In this document: positions 12,485 to 24,852 of the stretch, piece by piece
How the letters are laid out: each line of letters starts with the position of its first letter
How positions within the stretch are numbered: position 1 is the stretch's first letter
Source: Diphasiastrum complanatum
Taxonomy: Eukaryota; Streptophyta; Lycopodiopsida; Lycopodiales; Lycopodiaceae
Direction of reading: 5' to 3'
Assembly: GCA_029204225.1 (NCBI GenBank)
Contig: CM055111.1
Coordinates: forward strand, 15,206,523-15,270,522
Length of the DNA stretch: 64,000 bases
Notes under the pieces: model-generated
What the model saw: the letters and a program-made list of their open reading frames with translations, nothing else
Databases searched by the model: none
Told to the model about the DNA's origin: nothing
Made by a program: the position numbers and the translations under genes

Positions 12485-12614
12485 ACGAGTCAGAAGGTGG
12501 GGTGCGCTGCGCTGCGCTGCGGTAGGACGATCGGAGTACCTCTTGGAAAATGCATGTATGTAACAGAAGAGAAGGGCAATTCTGCAACGATTATTTGATG
12601 CAATGAGCGAAATG

Positions 12615-12815
12615 CCCGTGTCATTTTCATTCCTTTCGGTTTTAGCAGAGCAATGTTTGTGAAAGCTTTTACGGTTCTTTATTCAATCAATATAATGAGC
12701 GGCAATTCAATTATATAAGCGGTAAACTGATTCTTTGTGGTACCATTTTCACTTTAACAGAGCAATGCTTGTGAAGGCTGTGCGAGTTTGGTGTTCAATT
12801 CACAGAGTAGTAAAT
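12615..12815 (+). repeat. Diverged tandem duplication in the ALS3-like upstream region
   Basis: 'agcagagcaatgtttgtgaa' (about 12643) and 'aacagagcaatgcttgtgaa' (about 12758) share flanking order: 'cattcctttcggtttt' versus 'cattttcacttt' before them, and 'attcaatca' versus 'gttcaattca' after. The period is about 115 bp. It lies in the presumed promoter or 5' leader. Confidence 0.5.
12711..12720 (+). promoter_or_regulatory. Possible TATA box of the ALS3-like gene
   Basis: TTATATAAGC lies about 330 bp before the ATG at 13052. It is the clearest TATA-like string in the 600 bp upstream. No transcription start evidence exists in the sequence, and a long 5' leader or further upstream exon is possible. 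Confidence 0.3.
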
Positions 12816-13051
12816 CAGTATTGAAGTTTTCTTAGAAGCGATATCCTTGTATGCTTTGTTACGTAAATATAGAAGAGCAAAGGAGTGTTCCATCAAACTC
12901 TGTGTAATGAGCGAGATTGATGCTGTACTAGTCTCATTGTGTGTGGCCTGCAATTTGCAAAGGACGTAATTGAAAGGGTGAGGCTTCTAGCAAGTATTGC
13001 AGATAAGTCAAAACTCTTCAGTTTTGTGCCGGGGAGGAAGTCAGCGGCAAC

Positions 13052-16000
13052 ATGTCGACAGGCAACATCTTTCATGGTCAGTCCGACTCTGTGTGGATAG
13101 CCTTTGCTTTGGGAATGTTGAAGCCACTGGCTGCCTTGGTCATAGTGGTGCTAGCTGTTTTGATGTCATTTTTCCAGAAGCTGGATTTGGAGAAGGAGAT
13201 GATCTACTCAATTTTCCGAGCATTTGTGCAACTTTCAATTATCGGTTTTGTTCTGGAGTTCATCTTTCAGCAGAACCATGTCTTCTATATATTTCTGGCC
13301 TACATCTTCATGGTATGTAGTCGTTTATTATGTCCTGAACAAAAAAAGTTTAAACATCTGTTCAAAACCTTCAGGTTTAGTTAAACTTCAAACTAGTACG
13401 TAAGTCGCGTAGTTCATTTATTCAGCTTTCAATTTTTCCTACAAATCTATGCCATTCTTTTACAATGGCCCGTGAATTCGGTTTGTTCTTCTAATTAGCG
13501 TTTGAGTTTCTTTTCTATGAAGTTGGAACACTCCTAACAAAGAAGTATGTGCAGTACAGAAATTCATTGGCACTCTCGTTTATGTATTTGTCTTTGCTGA
13601 TTGACAAGCGTCATTCCTACAGCTGATTTTTACTGGGAAAAGGTCCAAGGTTTATAGCCTCTCCTACCCTACTATTTCTTGCATTAAGGTATGTCAATGG
13701 GAGTATGTTGGTGAAGGAGCATATTAGCATGGTTAGCTTCAAGTATATTTACCTCTATCTGGCTAAAAGATGTTTGAAAGGTTGAAGAATCTCTTCACGT
13801 TTCCTTTAAATCCCATTGAGGCAGGCTTTGATAGCCTTGACACATGGTAACTAACCTAGGCCTCCATAATGATAGCATGCAGGGTGGCAGCCATAACCAT
13901 ACACTTTATTCAATTTTTTTGATCTAAATTGGAAATCTGTTCCATGGTGGAAAAATCCTATCCACAAAAATTACCTGCCCTGCTAACTGTACAAGTTATC
14001 AAACAGTTCCACACGACTTTTGAAATTATTTTACTGCTAGTGTTGTATTTTACCAATTCCTTATATGAACCTATGATAGAGAGTGATGCCTGAATTTTCT
14101 TACAACACATCTTATGTTCATTGTGAGTAAGAGTGACTCAACTTGCTGGTTAAGGTTTGAACATTCATCAGAGATATGCCATCACATAAGAATAACACAG
14201 CTGTTTAACAAACAACACCATCGGTATGACACTGGTTTTGAGATCCTCCTACAAGGAACATGGCTAAGCATGTCTTTTAAGATCCTATTGCATGCAACCA
14301 AAAGGATACCTGTGGAGCCAAACCACCCAACCAATAGGAAACGGATAGTGATATCCCTAACCGCTTCACCCCCGAGCCACGGTGACTGAGTGCAAGAGAG
14401 GAGAAGATCTTGGCTTTTGAAAAAAGAAATCTGAATGAGGGGATGGGTTAGTTCCTACCAAAGATATAGATTCCAAAAGCTGAGGAATATTTACTCTAGG
14501 ATACCCAAGACCATGCAAAAGCATTTGATCTCATATTCTTGCACAAAAAGTTGTCAATCACCATGCACTAGCCCCATAGGTCCAATTAGAGCATTTGGGC
14601 CATGGCCTAGACCGGAATGATGTGGCGTAACTAATATTCTTGTACATTGGAGTACCGGACTATTCCGAATCCTTCATGCAGGACATGGACGTAACATTCT
14701 TCCCCCCTTGAACTACTTCTGTCCTCGAGGAAGTTCTTTTTTATGCTTTCAACCCTTCGACCTAATTAGGCGCTCAGAGATAGGACGATTTCTCAATTGT
14801 TTATCTCTGGTTTTGAGTACTCTTTTAGGTTCCAAAGGTACACTGAGCGATAAATCCTCCAAATGGATAAGATCCTCATAGCTGCATCACCTTCATGTAA
14901 ACTTAATCTTGATTGGCTTACATGAAACGTTGGATGAGCAGTCGACTTACCTTGAAGATCAAGTTCATAAGCTAAAGGACCAATTTTTTTTATAATCTGA
15001 AACGGTCCACAATATCTAATAGACAACATATTATGCTTCCCTGTACACATAGTCCTAGAATCTTTTGGAATTCTAAGATATACCCAGTCATCAACTTTAA
15101 AATCTCTGGGAGATCTTTTAAGATCGGCATAGTGCTTAGCTCTATCTTGAGCACTACGGATACAATCACGTGCTGTTTGCAACATTTCGTGCATATCATG
15201 CATGAAATCCGCAACTTTCTAGATCTTAACAGATTTTGTCTCCACATTTACTAAAGATCTAGGTTGAAAACCGTACATTAGCATAAACGGACTATAATCT
15301 GTAGCATAATGTTTTCTACTATTGTAAGCAAACTCCATTAAAGGAATGTAATCCTCCCATTGAGATTGCCTGTGAGATACATATGTCCTCAACATATCCT
15401 TCATAGTCTGATTAGTTCTCTCAGTCTGTCCATCTGATTCAAGATGATCAGTAGAAGTAAAACTAAGCGAGGTTTCTAGCTTATGGAATACAGCTGACCA
15501 AAATTGACCTATAAATTTAGGATCCTTGTCACTAACAATATCACTTGGAAGTCCATAAAGCCTAATAATGTTTTAACAAAGATTTGGGCTAAATCCGAAG
15601 CCTTTGCAGTTGACTTTATTGGTGCGAACATAGCTAACTTAGTTGACCTATCCACAACAATCCAAATAGAATCATTCTGACGTTGGGTCTTTGGAAGTCC
15701 AACTACAAAATCCCATAGATATGCTTTCCCATCGTTTCTGAGGGACATCTAAGGGGTAACAACCCTCCCGCCTTTAAGTTAACAACCTCTCAGATCGTGT
15801 TGATTGCAAAAGTATTTTAGAGGTTGTTGATTTGTATACACTATAAATTGATACCATAAAGGTAATGCCTCCAGGTTTTAAGTGCATGTATCACAACAAA
15901 TAACTCCTCCTCCTGAGTTGTATAACGCAACTGAGGTCCGGTAAGTTTCTTGCTCTTAAACGCTATCGGCCTAGTAAAAGAACCGCTCCTATCGTCGAAT

Positions 16001-19000
16001 CACTTTAGTCAATTCGTACAACATAAGGTAAGTTTGGATTTGCGATCTGTAGAACAAGAGCTGAAGCAACCATATGTTGGAGTTTCTCAAAACATTGATT
16101 TAGTTCTTCATTCCATTCAATAGGTGGACTAGGTTTACCTGTCTTTTATTTCTTATTAACTCTACCTTTAGTCAGATTATTTAGAGGTGTTGTGACCGCA
16201 TAATCCTCTATAGACTTACGAAAGAAAATTGTAAAATTGAGAAAAGATTTAACTTCTCTAACCCTCTTCGGTATCGGCCACTCAAGCACTGTCTTGACCT
16301 TATCCTCATCTATTTTCAACCCATCAGGGGTGATCTTATAACCAAGGTATATTAACTCATTCTTAAAGAACTCACACTTGGATTCTTTAGCAAATAGCTT
16401 TTCTCTTCTAAGAATCCTCAAGATAGTCTTAAGATAATCTAATATGCTCCTTAAGAGTCCTACTGTAGATGAGAATATCATCTAGAGATACAACTACGAA
16501 TTGACCCAGATGTGGACGAAATATGTCGTTCATCATCTGTTGAAATGTCGCAGGTGCATTCATCAACCCAAAAGGAAGCACTAGAAATTCATAATGACCG
16601 AATCTCGTCTGAAAACCAGCACACATCCGGAATCCTTCATCTTTTTCGGGTTGTGTACTGATGGATTAGCCCGAAACTGCTCCCTGGATGCCACTACCGT
16701 GGAATCATAAGCTTTTGTGATTCGTACAACATCATCGAAAGTTTGAAGCGCATTTCGCTTACATTCATTCTGATAATCTACTGGCAGACCTAGGATAAAT
16801 TGCCAGAGTGCCAGTTTTGAATAAAATGATTCCATAAATCCATAAATTCTTGCAGGTAAGAGTCTAAACTCCGCGTCCCCATTTTGCAACTTACGAATCT
16901 TTGGTAATATTCCGAATTGTCCACAACCACAAACGATTTTTTGAAGACTTCCATGAATTCTTCCCATGAATTTTTCCCATGTAGTGGGCTTGGGTTGCAA
17001 GTCACGCTACCACGACGAAGCCTTTCCTCGGAAGAACAGAACCACGCTCTCAATCTTTTTCTCTTCAGGAATTGCATGTAGATTGAAATAATTGGTCCAC
17101 TTAGTTAACCAGTCATCCACAACCTCAAGCTTCTTCTCTTTCTTCTCCCCCGAATAAGGCTCTAGCTGAAAGCCTAGATTCGGTGAAGACAAAGCTTTTG
17201 AATTAAAATTGCAACACTCCCCCTTAATTTGACTTCAAACATTAAATAATCTTCAAATTCAACATTTTCTTAAACATAATATTCTTGTAATTAGACAAAG
17301 CCTTAGTGAAGATATCAGCTACCATACTATTCGTCAAACAGTAAATTAGCTCTACATGCTTTAGATGTACTTTCTCTCGAACAAAATGAAATTGAACTTT
17401 TATATGTCTAGTCTTAGAATGAAATCAAGGATTGAATGTAGCTAATATTATCGCAATAGATGGTAGTTGGTTTGTTCTCACAGTGGAGGACATAGTGTCG
17501 TTGACTATCTCATGGGGTCACCATCCTTTATACCCACAGTCTCTGACTTCCACGTCTCTCCCACCACCCTTTCGGATCACTCATTTCTCTCCTTCGATAT
17601 TGGCCACCTTCCACCCACTCATTCATCTACACCATCCACGCTTACGCGCGCACCCACATACATATTTGATCTCACTTACATGCCTTTGTACCGTCAGTCC
17701 TTGGCTTCACTTTTACATTCCTTTCCTCATGACCATTCAATCGACACCCAGGCTGCTTTCCTCACCACCTCTCTCCACACGGCTGCATCACTAACCCTCC
17801 CCACAAAACCCCATCCCAAAAAGACTCGCCGCACACCTCGACCATTGCACCCTCCATGGTACGATACCGAGTGCCGTTCCCTTCATCAATCAGTAACCTA
17901 TTCACGTATCCATGCCCCACATTTGCTTCGATCTTCCAGACGCTCCTACCGTCGTGTTCTCCATCGTAAGAAGTGTTCCTATGACGATTCTGAAGGGAAA
18001 CGTCTTATTGACCTTCTTTTCAGTTCTTCTTCGGGCGCTTTTTGGCGTGAGTTCATCCCTCGCTCTCCACCACCTCTCCTGGAAGACCTTCGCATTTGGA
18101 GCGATTATGCTACCAGCTTGTATACCGTCCCTACCGACTAGCCGATCTCTATATCTTCACGACCATCCGAGTTCTCCTACTTCACCTCTGACATGGTACT
18201 TGCAGCCATTAAGAAGATGAAGTCCCACAAGGCCAGAGATATTGAAGACCTTGAATCTGAGCTCCTTTCCCATGCCTCTGACTTACTTGCCCCCACCATA
18301 GCCACCCTTCTTAATTCCATAGTTGTTTCCGGTTTCCCTTCATCCTGGTGCACTAACATTATCCACCCCATCCATAAAAATGGTGACCCCATGATTCCGA
18401 GTAAGTACCGCACCATCATGATTGGACACGTCCTGGCGAAACTATATGGTACTATCCTACAGTCGGTTGTGAGCACAGAGGCGGAGACTAGGAGATTACA
18501 TGCCATGGGTCAGGCAGGTTTTTGAGCCCACTACTCTACTGTAGACCACATCTTCACATTGCGGGCACTTATTGAGGAAGCTAAGCACAGGAGAGAGAGG
18601 GTTTACTGTTGTTTTGTGGACTTCAGGAAAGTCTTTGATTCCGTTCCTCGCTCATTGCTCATCCAGAGACTCCGAGACCTTGGCTTCTCCACCGAGATCG
18701 TTCTTGCTGTAATGGCACTTTATGAGCATGTCATGGGATGTTTCCGGCATAGCAGTGGCATATCCGATCACATTTGGAGCACTATTGGGGTGAAGCAGGG
18801 TTGTTCCCTCTCACCAGTCCTCTTTGGCCGGTACATTGATGAGTTGGAGCTAGTCATTACACAGTGTGGCGGTGCTAGTTGCCAGCTTGGGGACATCTTG
18901 ATTGCTATCCTCCTTTGTGCCGATGATGTGGTATTGGTCTCACCAACCAGAGAGGGTCTCTAGCGACAATTGGACTGCCTACATGAGTTTTGTACCAGAT

Positions 19001-22000
19001 GGGGCCTAGGGGTGAACATTGCGAAGACCAAGGTTATGGTCTTCAACACTTCACGAGCATTCATGCAGCGACAGGAGCTTACTTTGGGTGGACAAGTTTT
19101 AGAGGTGGTCCCTTCCTACACATACCTGGGGATCCTCTTCTCAGGTCCTATGTTTAGCATGAGACAGGCCGCCACCACTCGACTGGGGAAGGGGTGTAAT
19201 AGATCCTAACACCACAGTAGGGCAAACACTAACTCATCCACCCAACCTTGCCTACTCCCTGATATAGAGTAAGCCCCTCCTAGCCCAGTGTGAGGACTGC
19301 CAAGTGTCGGCCACGTGGCACTGACGTGGCCCGACTACACGTCGGGACCCAACTGGGGGCCCTATCCTGCTGACAGGGTCCCTAGGCTGTGTTAGGCCCG
19401 CCATGGCTACGGACCGTGCTGGGGCACACTACTCACATTGTCTTGCCCTGTTGGTCATGTACACTGGACACGACCCTGACTGTGGTATCTAACCTATCTG
19501 TGTTCTCTAGGGTTCGGCACAGGTCACGAGCTTGTAACACTCCCTCCCCCTTAAGAACCGTCTTGGTCCTCTAAGACAAAGTCTGGAAAAATCTTGCGAA
19601 GGACGCTGCCTCTTTCCCAAGTGGCATTCTCAACAGGCTGATCATTCCACTTAACCAGATATTCTCGATATAGAGTATGACGAGTCTGCGTCTCTCTACT
19701 ATCAAGAATCTCCTCTGGTTCATGTGGAGGTTGCTGAGGATCCAATGGGAGAACTAGAACATTGTCCCCTACCAGATTGTCTGATCTGGTTAAGGCCTTT
19801 CGTAACTGACTTACATGAAAGACTGGAAAACCCTTACTGCTGTGTGGGAGTTCTAGTTCATACGTGGCCTCGCCTAGTCTCCTATTGATGGTAAAGGGAC
19901 CACAATACCTTGGAGACAACTTAGCACACACTCCTGATTTGAGGGTTTTAGAGTCGACTGGGACTCTCAAGTAGACTTTCTCACCAGTGGAGAACTGCAC
20001 ATCCCGTCTGTGTGGATCTGCATAATGTTTGGCTCGATCCTGGGACTGCCTAATCCTACGCTTAGCATGTTCTATCATCTGGTTTAGGTCCTCTGAAAAG
20101 TTTCTGGCTGCTTCACAACTTTTTCTTGTTTAAACCCTACAGCTGTGGGTGACCGTGGTTGAAAACCGTACATCAGCATAAATGGGCTGTATCCCGTAGC
20201 TGAATGTTTGGTACTGTTGTAAGCAAACTCTAATATTGAGAGATACTCCTCCCAATTAGTCTGCCTCTTGCTGACGTATGCACGAAGCATATCCTCCAGC
20301 ACCTGATTTACCCTCTTTGTTTGACCGTCCGTCTGTGGATGGTCGGTGGTACTCATATTAAGTTTAGTATGGAGATGATGGAATACTGCCCTCTAAAAAT
20401 TTCCAGTAAACTTACTGTCTCGGTCGCTGACTATGCCGGAAGGTAGACTGTACAATTTAAATAGCCCGTCTACAAACAACCTCGCTAACTCTAGAGCTCT
20501 AACGGTTGTTTTGGTCGGAATGAAATGAGCCATTTTGGTCAGACGATCAACTGTGACCCATATAGCGTCATTACCCTTTTGGGTTTTAGGCAGGCCTACT
20601 ATAAAATCCATGGAGATACTCTCCCATTTACCAGCTGGTATTTCTAAGGGATGTAACAACCCTCCTGCCTATAAACGCTCTGCTTTGTTTACTTGACATT
20701 TCTGGCAACTGGTTACATACTGTTGGACGTCCTTTTTCATACTGGGCCAGAAAAATTGCCTACGAAGAAGCTCATAGGTCTTCTGTATGCCTGGGTGTCC
20801 CGCACTAGGATTGTCATGACATTCATATAGGACCTGCTGCCTATAATCCTCTGAATTGGGGACACACACTCTATCTCTATAGAGCAAGTACTCATCCTGA
20901 ATGGAATACTGTTTCCATTTGAATCCTTGAGTCAACTGACCTCAACCACTGGGGTTTGCTTGGGTAATACAGGCTCAGAATCCTCAACGTCATCTGACGA
21001 CGTATACTCGGACTCATCATCATCCTCAACGAAAGCTGCCGTATTCTTGGATGAACTGGCACCAGCCCCGGGAATTGGTTCTGGAGTCTGTAACTGTCTG
21101 CTCTGGAGTGAGTTCCAGATAGTAGAGAAGAATGCATCATGCTGGCATTTCCCTCTCAAGGACTCGAGTAACTCATTACGAATCTGAGTAAAACTCAGCT
21201 CGTTTATCATAGGCATTCTGCTAAGGACATCTGCTACGGTATTGAATTTTCCACGTCTATATCTGATAGACATGTCAAACTCTTGCATCAACTCTGCCCA
21301 ACGAGCTTTCCGACCTCTAAGCTCAGGTTGATTGCAAAGGTATCTGAGACTCTCATGGTCTGTCAGGACCTCAAACTTGGCCCCATACAAATAATGCCTC
21401 CAAGTCTTAAGGGCATGGACTATAGAAAAGAGTTCTTTTCATAGGCACTGTATCTAGTCTGAGCTGGCTCCAGTTTTTTACTCTCGAACGCAACTAGTCG
21501 TCCACCCTGAGTTAGCACAGCACCTACTGCAAAGTCGCTAGCATCTGTTTCGACCACAAATGGCTGATTGGGGTCGACGACTTTTAGAACTGGTGCTGTA
21601 GCTAAGGCTGTTTTGAGAGCATCAAAGCTCTCCTGCTGTGCGGACTCCCAAATGAACTCCTTTCCCTTCCCCTTAAGAAGATTTGTCATGGGAACTGCTA
21701 TATGAGCATATTCCTTGACAAGTCGTCTGTAATATCCCGCCAAACCAAGAAAGATCTGAAGTTCCAAAATATTCTGAGGTCTCAGCCAACTGAGTATGGC
21801 TTTAACCTTATTTGGGTCCATCTTAATCCCATCTGAAGAGAGGCTTTAAATCTTTAAAGACACTGGGGTGAGACCGTAAAGTCTCACCCGAAACTGATGG
21901 AAGTGGAGAAGGAGACAACTGAGAAGTGGAGGGAAGGCTTCCTTTCGCAGAACTCAAAATCAAGCTCGAGTTCAACGAACGAGTCATCCACACTGGACTT

Positions 22001-24786
22001 GAAATTGGCTAATGCCAACTTCAGTTCATCCACTTCTGTTACCAACTGGAGAAACTGCTCCTTGGTAACCAGTTCGTCGAGTTCTTCGGCGAACTGTTCC
22101 TGTTCTTCCAATTCCATGGGTTCCTTCCCTTTACTGTAAGCCAAGGCTTCTGTTTCAAGTTTGTCGAAGCCTCTGTCCGGGGGTTGATCAGGTCCCTGAG
22201 GAGTGGTCATCTTCGGAACTGAAAGAGAGGTACCTTAACTTCTGAAGGAAAAAAAGTCAAAAAGACTAATTTACAACTGTACAAGGGAAAGGTCTGAGGA
22301 CTGTCCTTCCAAAGAAATTACGAAGAAGAACCCTCTCAACTCTTTTTCCCAAGATTTCAGACCTGCTGTCCCGGAAAATCCCAGTTTGAAGCTTCAAAAC
22401 GGTGTCAAATTTCCCGGCTCCTGAGTTGAGTAGCTGACTGAACTGATTTCAGGTGTGGGGCTCCAACAAACCGAGTGAAAACCGGAATTTTACAACAAGA
22501 AATCCGGAATTTTTTGTATCTCTGCCCTTGCTGGCTGGACAGCCACCTATCTGTCCCAATTTTCTGAAATTTAAGGCCCAATCTTCGCTTGAATCTCTGA
22601 TCTGAACTCAGGTAGTAGGTCGCTGGTCTATGGCAAACTAGTTTGAAACTCAAACTATTGAGAAATCTCAAAACACAAGGATGAAATTTAACTTTTTCGC
22701 TACCCTGTCCAGCGTTGGCCCTGCTAGGGAAGTTTGCTCTGAAATCCTCTCAAAATTTCTCAGATTCTTCTGGAAATTCAGAGATAGCTTGCTGTTTCTA
22801 CAGCGATGGACCTGTACTATCCTTCCTTTCCAGAATCCGCTCAGCTCTACTGAAATTCCTTTCTGAAAACTACAATCAGATCCCTAAAAATAGAGATATA
22901 TTGCTACCTGTCCAGCGACTTACCTACATAAGAATTTTACTTCCTAGAATTGTAAATTCTCAATGAATTTCAAGGGTTTGAAGGCTGCACCTACAGCGAT
23001 TCTCCTCCTCTAATCTTTTCTGAGAAACTGAGAAATATTTCCTATCTTCTGATAGATTTCTCTACTGCTGCTCCTGAACTCCCTAGGATGGAGATGGCTC
23101 TGATACCAGTGTAATAGATCCTAACACCACAGTAGGGCAAACACTAACTCATCCACCCAACCTTGCCTACTCCCTGATATAGAGTAAGCCCCTCCTAGCC
23201 CAGTGTGAGGACTGGTAGCATGCAACTGCCAAGTGTCGGCCACGTGGCACTGACGTGGCCCGACTGCACGTCAGGACCCAACTAGGGGCCCTATCCTGCT
23301 GACAGGGTCCCTAGGCTGTGTTAGGCCCGCCATGGCTATGGACCGTGCTGGGGCACACTACTCACACTGTCTTGCCCTGTTGGTCATGTACATTGGACAC
23401 GACCCTGACTGTGGTATCTGACCTATCTGTGTTCTCTAGGGTTTGTCACTGGTCACGAGCTCGTAACAAGGGGCATGCCTCCCTTGTTCAGCTAGAGCGA
23501 TTTTGTTTCCGGAAGTCCATCCAGGATGCCCGCAGTAAGTGTTGCCTCTTTGATAGCATTGTCACCCCTACGGCTCTATATGCGGCAGAGATGGTGTACA
23601 GGTCTCCCCTCCTCATATTGGGCCAGTCTTTCACGAATACAGACCACCATGCTAGCCCGGCTGATTCAAGCAAAACCTTCTATTCCACATGAGATTCTCT
23701 TGGCTGAGTTTGCAGTTTCACCTTTACAGATCGAGACAGCTCTTTAGCTCATCACCTACTCTCTTCAGCATCTTCATGATCAGGGCTACGGGTTATCATG
23801 GTTCTCTCAAGCATCTCACCTCCTACTTGATTCATTTGATATCTCCATCACAGAGCTACCCTCAAGCACCCACCAGTATATCAGACGATTCCTCTATCGC
23901 ACATACCTAGAGCGGACTTGGCATAATCAGTTAGGGGTTAAGCCAGCTTTCTACCAGACCCATTTCTTGGAGCTGGATACATCAGGGGCCCCGGTTATGC
24001 CACGCTACTTGGATTCGGGACTATCACATTGCCTCAGATTCACACTGGGACAGCTTAGGGTGTCTTCTCATCAGCTAGCTATTGAGACTGGGAGATTTCA
24101 TGGCATTCCCAGAGAGGAGCGGATTTGCCAGTTATGCTCTCTAGGTGAGGTGGAGTCTGAGGAGCACTTTATCTTCCGAAGCCCTGTATACTATGAGATC
24201 AGAGGGCGGTATCACTGCCTGTTTCGAGACATGCCTACCACTCTACGCTCTCTCGTGGCCTATGAGGAGGACCCACGATGTGTCGCTCTGATGATACGTG
24301 AGATGTTCATACTACGAAGAGGTTTATACGGGACACCACAACATTCTACCTCACAGCCATTGATCACTTCATTGTTTACTAGGCGCAGATCACGTGATCT
24401 AGTGTCGGAGGAGGATTACGACGACGATGAGGATGATAGCCACTCACATGCTCATAGAGACCAGAGACAGTGTACTCCCCACCATCGCGTTACTACCAGG
24501 ATCACCAGACATCATACACAGAGGCATTCCACTGCTACACATGCTCATGCTCATGCTCATGCCCACAGACGACACCAGCAGGCTCCAGCTCTTTCTCATG
24601 CTGTGGCTCGCATTACATCTTTCTATAGTATCAGTACAGCAGCAGCAGCACAGGCTCTGCAGTCTTGACATCTTGACATAGATACATATTGGAAACGTTT
24701 TGTACGCTCCCATGGTTACCACACACTTGACATGTACTTTTTAGTCTTATATGCCTTTTGGCATCAAAAAGACATTAGTAAAGCTT

Positions 24787-24852
<66 letters not shown>

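Larger units (their letters stand above)
19195..23468 (-). mobile_element. Ty3/gypsy chromovirus, family A, full-ended but internally deleted
   Basis: The 4274 bp element has LTRs 19195-19539 (345 bp) and 23110-23468 (359 bp; the difference is one 14-base insertion 'tggtagcatgcaac'). Its ends are TG...CA and the flanking duplication AGGGG lies at 19190-19194 and 23469-23473. On the - strand the order is LTR, primer-binding site 23095-23108 (TGGTATCAGAGCCA), an untranslated leader to 22211, gag start, a large deletion to RT, then RNase H, integrase, chromodomain, polypurine tract (19540-19553) and LTR. Protease and the catalytic half of RT are missing. It interrupts a LINE and lies antisense to ALS3. 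Confidence 0.93.
17482..24850 (+). mobile_element. LINE (non-LTR retrotransposon) copy 1, interrupted by a gypsy element
   Basis: The + strand carries an endonuclease end, RT and a C-terminal zinc-knuckle domain, then a 3' tail with a stem-loop (ATGCC-TTTT-GGCAT, 24751-24764) and (TC)n from 24789 to 24850. A complete gypsy element (19195-23468) sits inside with duplicated AGGGG. Removing it and one AGGGG rejoins the LINE frame exactly (LGKG before, [12 protein letters not shown] after). The LINE lacks its 5' part, starting inside the endonuclease. It lies in sense orientation in the ALS3 intron. Confidence 0.9.

Noticed and set aside
12500-12530. Repeats of 'gctgc' and poly-G considered as a CRISPR-like or telomeric array
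   Set aside because: Too short, no spacers, and the context is a plant nuclear gene.
12997-13320. 107-residue frame overlapping ALS3 exon 1
   Set aside because: It is an out-of-frame shadow; the frame from 13052 encodes the conserved membrane protein.
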